NCBI RefSeq assembly: GCF_039954625.1
Contig: NZ_CP157200.1
Coordinates: forward strand, 1-6,997
Length of the DNA stretch: 6,997 nucleotides
Direction of reading: 5' to 3'
From: Pontimicrobium sp. SW4
GTDB taxonomy: Bacteria; Bacteroidota; Bacteroidia; Flavobacteriales; Flavobacteriaceae
The notes beneath the pieces were generated by a model, which saw only the letters and a list, made by a program, of their open reading frames with translations, was not told where the DNA came from and made no database searches. Numbering within the stretch: the stretch's first letter is position 1; each line of letters begins with the position of its first letter. Below, in pieces: positions 1 through 5,843 of this stretch. The position numbers and the translations under genes are program-made.

Positions 1-561
1 ACCCATTCTGTTGTCTAAAGCACGACAAACAAACTTGTCTTTGTTAAGTATATGGAATTCATCTGGATAGGTAATAACGCAACCAACATGAACACCCATT
101 TTCTCAACTTCTGCTTTGTCCTTAGCACCAATATCAATAGTAATGTTATCTGGTTTTGGTGGCTCTTCTTTCGAACGATTTCGTGTATGAATTGCAGGCC
201 AACCAAAAACACCTTTTACAATACCTTTTTTGGTGTGGATATTCACAATTTTACTTGGTGCAATTTGATGGTCACTTCCACCATTTCTAATCACATAAAT
301 CAATCCGTTGTCTGCAATATAATTCACATACCATGAAATTTCATCAGCATGACCTTCAATAACTACTTTGTAATCAGCCTCTGGATTAATAACACCAACA
401 GCTGTTCCGTAAGTATCTGTAATAAATTCATCTACATAAGGTTTTAGATAATTCATCCAAATTTTTTGCCCATCCCATTCGTAACCTGTAGGTGCTGCAT
501 TATTTAAGTATTTTTCAAGAAAGTCCATAGACTTTTTATTGAGTATCTTCTTTTTTGCCAT
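1..561 (-). CDS. M42 family metallo-aminopeptidase (FrvX/glutamyl aminopeptidase type), N-terminal part, cut by window edge
   Basis: The reading frame opens at ATG 561-559 and stays open for 187 codons to the left edge; the family is usually about 340-360 residues, so roughly half is present. M42 enzymes are cytoplasmic di-metal aminopeptidases that form large tetrahedral particles and trim short peptides. Seen here: residues 24-27 (PTGY, the common PSGxE-type N-terminal segment), H71-A-D73-E74 (VIEGHADEISW, first metal ligand H71 and its partner D73) and A-L-D183-N-R (the bridging-metal aspartate). The later catalytic glutamates and the last ligands lie outside the window. There is no signal peptide, which fits a cytoplasmic enzyme. 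It is divergent from the DUF4294 gene, with a 123-bp gap. Family identity is secure; the substrate cannot be told from this fragment. Confidence 0.93.
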   Translation of the reverse strand, partial: MAKKKILNKKSMDFLEKYLNNAAPTGYEWDGQKIWMNYLKPYVDEFITDTYGTAVGVINPEADYKVVIEGHADEISWYVNYIADNGLIYVIRNGGSDHQIAPSKIVNIHTKKGIVKGVFGWPAIHTRNRSKEEPPKPDNITIDIGAKDKAEVEKMGVHVGCVITYPDEFHILNKDKFVCRALDNRMG

Positions 562-616
562 TCTAAAATATTTTGCTCTAAAATAATAATATTAATAAGA
601 ATTTAAGGTTTAAAAG

Positions 617-640
617 AGTGTAAAATATTAACTTTACACT
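617..640. promoter_or_regulatory. 8-bp inverted repeat in the divergent M42/DUF4294 intergenic gap (possible operator)
   Basis: AGTGTAAA (617-624) and TTTACACT (633-640) are perfect reverse complements around an 8-nt spacer; after one mismatch (616/641) two more pairs follow. The dyad lies midway between two divergent starts (561 and 685), where a shared regulator could sit. TAACTTTA at 629-636 differs from the Bacteroidetes -7 box TAnnTTTG at one base, but no TTG is placed correctly upstream. Such short dyads also arise by chance in AT-rich DNA, so the role is inferred only. Confidence 0.25.
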
Positions 641-684
641 GTTAAGTTTTATTCAAAGCACCTCAATTTGAATTTAACCCAATT

Positions 685-1395
685 ATGAAAAAGATTCTTT
701 GCATATTATTTGTATTACCATTGTTTTGTTTTGGTCAGGTTGAAGAAACTGAAACCGATACTTCTCAAATAAAATATTTGATAATAAAAGGTGATTCTAT
801 TCCAAGATTAGCCATAGATTTAGACGAAGTTATGCTACTCCATAAATTGGAGTTTGATAGTAAAGAAGATAGACGACGTTACTTAATCTTAAAGCGTAAA
901 ACCTTAAAAGTATATCATTATGCACAACTGGCTGCTACTAGATTAGATACACTTAATGCACGACTAAATAGATTAGAAAAAAAGCGTGATAGAAAACAGT
1001 ACGCTAAAAAGATACAACGGTATATTGAAGGTGAATTTTCAGATGAGTTAAAAAAACTCACACGAACCGAAGGACAAATACTTATTAAATTAATCCACCG
1101 ACAGACTGGACATACAACCTTTGAGCTTATTAAAGAACTACGTAATGGTTGGCGTGCCTTTTGGTTTAATAATACAGCAAGTCTATTCGACTTATCTTTG
1201 AAAAAAGAGTTCGACCCGATGAATGTAAAAGAGGATTATTTAATTGAAGATATCTTGCAACGCAACTTTCAAAGCGGACGCTTAGAAAGACAAAAAGATG
1301 CTTTAGGATTGGACTTCTTTGAATTAACCCAGAAATGGTTAAGTGACAAACCTAAAACTGCCAAAACCCCAAAAACCATTGAGCGTACAAACTAA
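685..1395 (+). CDS. Exported DUF4294 domain protein
   Basis: A 236-residue protein with a clear Sec signal peptide (MKKILCILFVLPLFCFGQ, residues 1-18), so it should act in the periplasm or cell envelope. The rest matches my memory of the flavobacterial DUF4294 family: the opening strand segment around residues 29-50 (YLIIKGDSIPRLAIDLDEV), a very basic helical middle (residues 60-125, rich in R/K/E and possibly coiled coil), and the conserved block TGHTTFELIKELRNGWRAFW (141-160) followed by FNNTASLFDL. The biochemical function of the family is unknown to me. ATG 685 is chosen because it gives the intact signal peptide. The last 53 nt overlap the next gene, so the two are probably one transcript; the C-terminal tail (from about residue 222, KPKTAKTPKTIERTN) is low in complexity, as expected for an overlapped end. 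Confidence 0.88.
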   Translation: MKKILCILFVLPLFCFGQVEETETDTSQIKYLIIKGDSIPRLAIDLDEVMLLHKLEFDSKEDRRRYLILKRKTLKVYHYAQLAATRLDTLNARLNRLEKKRDRKQYAKKIQRYIEGEFSDELKKLTRTEGQILIKLIHRQTGHTTFELIKELRNGWRAFWFNNTASLFDLSLKKEFDPMNVKEDYLIEDILQRNFQSGRLERQKDALGLDFFELTQKWLSDKPKTAKTPKTIERTN

Positions 1396-2002
1396 GTTAG
1401 AGGAACAGCTCAATACATTCTCTCATGCCATTGGAGCTGTATTAGGTATTGTTGGTTTAATAATACTAGTAAGCAAACAAGCTGATACACCATGGAGTTT
1501 ATTTAGTGTATTAGTATATGGTCTTTCCATTATTGTGTTGTTTAGTGCTTCTGCATTATATCATGCAGCCAAAACCGAAAAACGCAAACACTATTTTAGA
1601 ATTGTAGACCATATAAGCATTTATTTATTAATTGCAGGAACTTATACGCCTGTATTATTGTTAACATTATCAGATAGTAATGGTTGGCTTCTGTTTTATA
1701 CCGTTTGGGGAATTGCTGCTTTCGGTGTATTTCTAAAACTCTTTTTTACAGGACGTTTCGAGGTGTTTTCAACGCTGTTGTATTTGGTTATGGGTTGGTT
1801 AATCGTCTTTGATTTTAGCGTTCTAGCTGAAAGAATGGACACCAATGGGGTACTTTTCTTATTTGCAGGTGGTTTGTTTTATACAGTAGGCATTGTGTTT
1901 TACGCCATTAACAAAATACCATACAACCATGTGATTTGGCACGTGTTTGTATTAGCTGGTGCTATTAGTCACTATTTTATGATTTTGTGGTATGTAGTTT
2001 AG
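1343..2002 (+). CDS. Hemolysin III / PAQR-type seven-helix membrane protein
   Basis: An integral inner-membrane protein of about 219 residues with seven hydrophobic segments (roughly 28-44, 52-75, 88-107, 113-134, 138-157, 167-188, 197-218). It carries all three signature elements of the HlyIII/PAQR (CREST) group: S70-xxx-H74 (SALYH), D89-H90 followed by IYLLIAGTYTP, and H196-xxx-H200 (PYNHVIWHVFVL). In animal relatives these residues hold a zinc ion and support amide (ceramidase-like) hydrolysis; the bacterial role is poorly defined, and true hemolytic activity should not be assumed. The start is non-ATG: an in-frame TAA (1340-1342) directly precedes GTG 1343, and no ATG follows before the seven-helix core is well under way. 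GTG 1343 (53-nt overlap with DUF4294) or TTG 1379 (17-nt overlap, 207 residues beginning MSVQTKLEEQ) are the candidates; the conserved part begins near TKLEEQLNTFSHAIGA. Confidence 0.92.
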   Translation: MTNLKLPKPQKPLSVQTKLEEQLNTFSHAIGAVLGIVGLIILVSKQADTPWSLFSVLVYGLSIIVLFSASALYHAAKTEKRKHYFRIVDHISIYLLIAGTYTPVLLLTLSDSNGWLLFYTVWGIAAFGVFLKLFFTGRFEVFSTLLYLVMGWLIVFDFSVLAERMDTNGVLFLFAGGLFYTVGIVFYAINKIPYNHVIWHVFVLAGAISHYFMILWYVV

Positions 2003-2028
2003 CTGGAAATGCAGAACTAAATATTAGG

Positions 2029-2098
2029 TTCGTTTAACGTCGGATATGCGTCGTTTTAATGACTTATATCCGACGTTAAACGAAGTTCGACTTTTTTT
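2029..2098 (+). terminator. Large perfect hairpin plus T tract between convergent genes
   Basis: TTCGTTTAACGTCGGATAT (2029-2047) is exactly complementary to ATATCCGACGTTAAACGAA (2066-2084): 19 uninterrupted pairs. Inside, 2048-2053 can pair with 2060-2065 with one mismatch and two G-U pairs, leaving the loop TTTTAA. Seven T follow at 2092-2098, after a 7-nt gap. It sits 26 nt past the hemolysin III stop and before the end of the convergent serine hydrolase gene, so it probably terminates the plus-strand unit and, less well, the other one. The arm is longer than a usual intrinsic terminator, so it may instead be one copy of a dispersed palindromic repeat. Confidence 0.75.
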
Positions 2099-2117
2099 CT
2101 TACAAAGTCAAATATGT

Positions 2118-3704
2118 TTACTCGGATAGTGTTTCCTTAAATGACATATCCAAACGCTGTACTTTTGGTGATTTTTCAGGTGTAAGTGTAAAAAACATAG
2201 AGATAATACCATTCTCAGTTTGCACATTAAAGCGACCTCGTAATTGGTTTAAAGGTGTTAGGTCTTCTACTTTAACAACCGCTCCAGCTTCTGCAAAAAT
2301 TTGTTTGGCTTGAGACATTCGTTTATCTCTAGACTTATCTAAATAAAAGTTTTCTGCAATAATTTCCTTTTCAAGGTTAGCATTCCAATTTTGTACTAAA
2401 TCTAAGACTTGCGCTTTTCGCTTCTCAAGAATATCAGATACAGGAAGCTCTCGTGGTTCTAACCCAGTTTTATCAAATAATAATTGCTCTACTTTGTTTA
2501 TTGGCAAAGGCCCTGTATACGTTAGGTTGCCAAAAGCCATCACACCAACACCATATTCAGGATAAAAATAATAGTTACTACCAAACCCTGGAAGCGCGCC
2601 TCCATGTGATACACGTTTTATGTCATTGCAATAGGTAGCAATACCAAGTCCAAATCCGTAGCCATTCATTAAAGCGCACGTATCACCATTGTAATCTCTA
2701 GCATTTGGATATAATCTTGGATATTGAGGTGTTTGCATCTCACGAAGTGAGCTTCGTTTAATTGGTCCATTATCGTCATCATTTCTTGGAGGCCATGCCG
2801 AAAGATGAAAACTTACATATTTACTAAAATCTTCAATGGTGGTGATAAGCCCACCCATAGAGCCAAACGAACCATCATGCAATATAGGTTCTAGTTTCCA
2901 TTGTTCGTCTTCCCAACGGTAGCCAATGGCAAGTTCTTCTTTTGGAACATCATTCCATTCCCAATAGGTGTTGTTCATCCCTAAGGGTTGGAGTATGTTA
3001 TTCTTGATGTAATCTTGGTAAGGCTCACCAGAAACTCGAGACACAATATTACCAAGCAACGCATAACCTGTATTACTGTATTCGTATTCAAATGATGGTG
3101 TGTTAGAGAAGGTTACACCATCGTCTATCATACCAATAAGCATCTCGTTTGTTTCGTCTAACTGACGGTCTCCCCAAGGATTATCTTCTGGAAAACCTGC
3201 TGTCATAGTTAATAGATTTTCAATATCGATAATAGGACTGTCTTTTGTAAGATATTCCAGATTAGTCATTTCAGGAATGTATTTACTAACAGGGTCGTTT
3301 AAAGCTAGTTTACCTTCATCTCTTAATTTTATAATTGCCATTGCTGTAAAACTCTTAGTCATAGAAGCGATTCGAAACGCCGATGTTGTAGTTGCTAGAT
3401 TTTTAGTATCAACATCCAATACACCATCTGCTGAAGCAATAACCAATTGGTCATCGACTACAATACCATAAGCAATCCCTGGAATATGCCTGCCTTTGGC
3501 ATGCTCAATCATCACTTTTTCAATCTCTGGAGCTATTTGTTTAATTTTTTCAACGCGATTATCGTTTTCAAATGCTGCAGCTTTGTAAGTGTTAGAAAAT
3601 GATGTAGTTGTACTAGTTTCAATTTTAGTAGATTGATTAGAATTACAAGAACTCACAAGACACACACAAATAATTAACTGGAAAAGATGTTTTAAATGAT
3701 TCAT
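2118..3704 (-). CDS. Lipoprotein serine hydrolase, class C beta-lactamase / PBP4*-like fold
   Basis: A penicillin-binding-protein-like serine hydrolase, 528 residues from the chosen ATG (3704-3702). The frame is open to ATG 3749, but the internal start gives a clean lipoprotein signal, MNHLKHLFQLIICVCLVSSC, with lipobox VSSC and acylated Cys20; the upstream 15 codons look like untranslated leader. Catalytic motifs, numbered from the long form (subtract 15): S129-M-T-K132 (nucleophile and base), Y224-S-N226, and H382-G-G. This is the set of class C beta-lactamases, D-aminopeptidases and EstB-type esterases. The hydrolase domain spans about 75-430; a further 110-residue C-terminal region ends in a beta-rich stretch and makes the protein longer than a simple AmpC-like enzyme (about 360-390). 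Likely anchored in the envelope and acting on peptides, esters or muropeptides. True beta-lactam resistance is unproven and unlikely by default. It is divergent from the S51 hydrolase gene. Confidence 0.9.
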   Translation of the reverse strand: MNHLKHLFQLIICVCLVSSCNSNQSTKIETSTTTSFSNTYKAAAFENDNRVEKIKQIAPEIEKVMIEHAKGRHIPGIAYGIVVDDQLVIASADGVLDVDTKNLATTTSAFRIASMTKSFTAMAIIKLRDEGKLALNDPVSKYIPEMTNLEYLTKDSPIIDIENLLTMTAGFPEDNPWGDRQLDETNEMLIGMIDDGVTFSNTPSFEYEYSNTGYALLGNIVSRVSGEPYQDYIKNNILQPLGMNNTYWEWNDVPKEELAIGYRWEDEQWKLEPILHDGSFGSMGGLITTIEDFSKYVSFHLSAWPPRNDDDNGPIKRSSLREMQTPQYPRLYPNARDYNGDTCALMNGYGFGLGIATYCNDIKRVSHGGALPGFGSNYYFYPEYGVGVMAFGNLTYTGPLPINKVEQLLFDKTGLEPRELPVSDILEKRKAQVLDLVQNWNANLEKEIIAENFYLDKSRDKRMSQAKQIFAEAGAVVKVEDLTPLNQLRGRFNVQTENGIISMFFTLTPEKSPKVQRLDMSFKETLSE

Positions 3705-3753
3705 TGGTTGATAGTTTAGCATTATTAAGATGTTGAGAAAGTTAGTCATTTTT

Positions 3754-3765
3754 TATGTTAACATA
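3754..3765. promoter_or_regulatory. 12-bp perfect palindrome upstream of the serine hydrolase (possible operator)
   Basis: TATGTTAACATA is its own reverse complement. It lies 50 bp upstream of the chosen start at 3704, in the gap shared with the divergent S51 gene. On the minus strand, TAACTTTC (3744-3737) is one base from a -7 box and would put transcription start between the two possible ATG codons, fitting the shorter start, but no TTG is suitably placed upstream. Function is inferred from position alone. Confidence 0.2.
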
Positions 3766-3811
3766 TTTTAAATGCTTGTTAATAAATCACAACTTTTTAT
3801 AAAGTAATTAA

Positions 3812-3842
3812 TTGATTTTGAAGGGATAAAAAATTACATTTG
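3812..3842 (+). promoter_or_regulatory. Bacteroidetes-type sigma promoter (TTG-N20-TAcaTTTG) for the S51 hydrolase gene
   Basis: TTG at 3812-3814 is followed by exactly 20 nt and then TACATTTG at 3835-3842, a full match to the -33/-7 consensus known from Flavobacterium and Bacteroides. Transcription would start near 3849, giving a leader of about 33 nt to ATG 3882. This rules against an upstream TTG start at 3840, which lies inside the -7 box. Confidence 0.72.
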
Positions 3843-3881
3843 GTAGAACATCAAAAAAACAACCAACCAATATATCAACTC

Positions 3882-4634
3882 ATGAAAAGATTTATCATTT
3901 TTTGTCTTGTCTCTTTTTTTATGACAGGATTCGCTTTTAGCCAAGATCAATATATTTTTCCTTATGGAAGTGGACCAAGTAAAGCATTCATTAAAGAAAT
4001 CATTAAGCTCACTGGAAAGGAGAAACCAAAAATCTGCTTTTTACCAACAGCTTCAGGTGATAGAGAGAGTGGAATAATTAGATGGTACGAATTGGTTAAC
4101 GACCTTGAAGTTGAACCTTATGTGCAGCGTGTTTGGATAAGCTCGTACAGACAAAAATATACGTTTGAAGAATTTCTATTAGGGATGGATGCTATTGTTG
4201 TTGGTGGTGGAAATACACTCAATATGATGGCTATATGGAAAGCACAAGGTATCGATAAAGTTTTAAAGAAAGCATTAGAAAAAGGCATTGTATTAGCAGG
4301 AGGTAGTGCAGGCTCGCTATGTTGGTTTGACAATGGCACAACTGATTCCAGACCAATAGAATTGAGTGTTGTGGAAGGTTTAGGCTTTTTGCCTTATAGC
4401 CATAGTCCGCACTACGATGGTGAGGAATTCCGAAGACCATTATATGAAAAAAACATAAAAAACGGCATTTTTGAAGCTGGTTATGCTATGGATAATCAAG
4501 CTGGAATTATTTTTAAAAATGGCAAACCTTTTAAAGTAGTTTCTATGGGTGAAGAACGAAATTGCTATTACGTATCACTTGTAAATGGTGAAATAGTTGA
4601 AGAGAAATTAGATAAGATTATTTTGAAAGATTAA
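3882..4634 (+). CDS. Exported S51-family (peptidase E / YgaJ-like) serine hydrolase
   Basis: A 250-residue protein of the class I glutamine-amidotransferase-like fold used by peptidase E (Asp-specific dipeptidase) and cyanophycinase. Residues 1-21 (MKRFIIFCLVSFFMTGFAFSQ) form a Sec signal peptide. The remainder holds KICFLPTASGD (about 50-60), the glycine turn VVGGGNT (106-112), the nucleophile elbow AGGS142AG followed by LCWFDNGTTDS (candidate acid D155), and SPH177YDGE (candidate histidine). The CWF-x5-TDS and PHYDGE blocks place it nearer to Bacillus YgaJ and Listeria Lmo0363 than to Salmonella PepE. Those relatives are cytoplasmic as far as I know, so export is a notable difference. ATG 3882 is chosen because it begins the signal peptide and lies 33 nt after a consensus promoter. 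The substrate is not evident; a small acidic peptide is the family-based guess. Confidence 0.88.
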   Translation: MKRFIIFCLVSFFMTGFAFSQDQYIFPYGSGPSKAFIKEIIKLTGKEKPKICFLPTASGDRESGIIRWYELVNDLEVEPYVQRVWISSYRQKYTFEEFLLGMDAIVVGGGNTLNMMAIWKAQGIDKVLKKALEKGIVLAGGSAGSLCWFDNGTTDSRPIELSVVEGLGFLPYSHSPHYDGEEFRRPLYEKNIKNGIFEAGYAMDNQAGIIFKNGKPFKVVSMGEERNCYYVSLVNGEIVEEKLDKIILKD

Positions 4635-5059
4635 CTTTTAATCACATCTCTATATTCCTCAAAAAAAGCTTCAAACAAGTTCATTTTCTCATTAAAAAAC
4701 GCCATGGTATCTCTCCAAGTATTTTTATTGTGAATAGATACTTTTTGATTTAAAGGGACATAGATACGTGATATTTCTTTACCGTTATCTAGATAAAATT
4801 CTTCTTCGTAAATGGCGTCAGGTAAATAATCGTCATGTAGAATACTTTTTAATGCCGTTAGTTTTTCCCAGCAATTCACACGATTCTCTAGGTCGTCTTC
4901 TAAATCTAAAGTTATAAAGGCTTTTTTGGTATCGAAGTAAAATTTAAAGAAGAGTCCTTTTATTTTGGTGTTATATAAAATCCATTTTCTAGGAAATGAT
5001 TTTCCAAAGCTTGTCCAAAATTCTTGGCGTATTAATCTGGATTCTTCTTTACTAAACAT
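4631..5059 (-). CDS. DUF4268 domain protein
   Basis: A small soluble protein of 142 residues with no signal peptide or membrane segment. The opening FSKEESRLIRQEFWTSFGK, then SFPRKWILYNTKIKGLFFKF and the acidic LDLEDDLENR, match my memory of stand-alone flavobacterial DUF4268 proteins. Elsewhere the same domain is found at the C-terminus of longer proteins with nuclease-like N-terminal parts; its own role is not known to me and no catalytic motif stands out. Its ATG (5059-5057) overlaps the stop of the ZIP gene in TAATG, so translation is probably coupled to it. Its stop shares the palindrome TTAA (4631-4634) with the stop of the convergent S51 gene, leaving no room for an intergenic terminator. 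Confidence 0.86.
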   Translation of the reverse strand: MFSKEESRLIRQEFWTSFGKSFPRKWILYNTKIKGLFFKFYFDTKKAFITLDLEDDLENRVNCWEKLTALKSILHDDYLPDAIYEEEFYLDNGKEISRIYVPLNQKVSIHNKNTWRDTMAFFNEKMNLFEAFFEEYRDVIKS

Positions 5060-5733
5060 TAAATCAAATACGCAACAACTACTGCAAAAACAATTGCTAG
5101 TAGCTTGTTTAAATTAAATTTATGGCCTTCGCTACTTTCAAATAAAATAGTGGTCGAAATATGTAAAAAGATACCAATTACTACAGCATTTATATGCGTT
5201 AATAGCCCAGGAATTAATTCAACATTATTTGAAACAATGGTTCCAAGTGGTGTCATTAACCCAAACAAAGTTAAAAACATAATGATTTGGTATGTTTTGT
5301 AATTTGATTGAAATAGATAAGTAGTGATAAGTATTGCGATTGGTATTTTATGAATTAAAACACCATAAACCATATCGTTATGTTGGTGAATTGGAAAGCC
5401 TTCTAAAAATGCATGAATGCATAGACTAATAAAAAGTAGCCAAGGAAAGGTATGACTATTTTTATGAATATGCACATGACCATGCTCAGCACCTTTTGAA
5501 AAGAATTCCAAGAATATTTGAAAGAGAACTCCAATCATTATAAACAAGCCAGTTTTTTTGGCCTCTAAGTGTTCATAAACTTCTGGTAGTAAATCGAAAA
5601 AAGTTAGTGACATTAAAAAAGCACCACTAAAAGCTAGTAATAGTTTTATATTTTTTATGGGTTTGTTTTTTGTGAGTTTCACAATTATAAACCCTAAAAT
5701 GACTGCATATATGGGAAATAGATATTTATTCAT
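5059..5733 (-). CDS. ZIP-family metal transporter with divergent metal-site residues
   Basis: A 224-residue inner-membrane protein with eight predicted helices (about 3-20, 29-46, 62-78, 97-115, 122-141, 148-167, 177-198, 208-224), the ZIP topology. ZIP proteins import divalent metals such as zinc, iron or manganese. The loop between helices 3 and 4 is histidine-rich (H84, H86, H88, H90, H94), as in many ZIPs. Helix 4 has H107-AFL-E111-G112, a form of the HNxPEG metal motif; helix 5 has H128-K-I-P131-I-A, where most ZIPs have HEIPHE, so the usual Glu is Lys and the second acidic or His ligand is missing. Metal specificity cannot be given. It is the middle gene of the minus-strand operon: its start is 2 nt from the frame-corrected stop of the methyltransferase, and its stop overlaps the DUF4268 start by 1 nt. 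Confidence 0.9.
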   Translation of the reverse strand: MNKYLFPIYAVILGFIIVKLTKNKPIKNIKLLLAFSGAFLMSLTFFDLLPEVYEHLEAKKTGLFIMIGVLFQIFLEFFSKGAEHGHVHIHKNSHTFPWLLFISLCIHAFLEGFPIHQHNDMVYGVLIHKIPIAILITTYLFQSNYKTYQIIMFLTLFGLMTPLGTIVSNNVELIPGLLTHINAVVIGIFLHISTTILFESSEGHKFNLNKLLAIVFAVVVAYLI

Positions 5734-5735
5734 AA

Positions 5736-5843
5736 TTACATAAAAATCATGATTAAGCGTTCTGAGCTATGTTTATTAAATTTATTGAGTTTATAGTCGC
5801 CAAAGACATCCAATAACTGAATATTTGCCTTCTCAAACATCTT
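5736..5843 (-). pseudogene. Out-of-frame conserved C-terminus of the methyltransferase
   Basis: In the frame adjacent to the one used upstream, 35 codons read KMFEKANIQLLDVFGDY then KLNKFNKHSSERLIMIFM and stop at 5738-5736. This FxKANFxxxxVFGDYxLxxF...SxRLIxIF pattern is the usual end of this methyltransferase type, whereas the in-frame tail (CLRRQIFSYWMSLATINSIN...) resembles nothing and is simply the shifted reading. Adding one A to the AAAA run at 5845-5842 would join the two parts as EDFKKMFEKAN and give a 243-residue protein ending 2 nt before the ZIP start. Confidence 0.82.

Noticed and set aside
52..336. Plus-strand open frame of 94 codons
   Set aside because: It lies antisense to the well-matched M42 peptidase frame and its translation shows no recognisable features.
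2118..3704. Calling the serine hydrolase an antibiotic-resistance beta-lactamase
   Set aside because: The motifs are shared with D-aminopeptidases, esterases and PBP4*-like proteins; length and lipoprotein form favour an envelope hydrolase of unknown substrate.
3705..3749. Upstream ATG 3749 as start of the serine hydrolase
   Set aside because: It would bury the lipoprotein signal 15 residues inside; ATG 3704 gives a normal signal with lipobox VSSC.
3840..3881. TTG 3840 as start of the S51 hydrolase
   Set aside because: It lies within the consensus -7 box, so the transcript would not contain it, and it would place 14 polar residues before the signal peptide.
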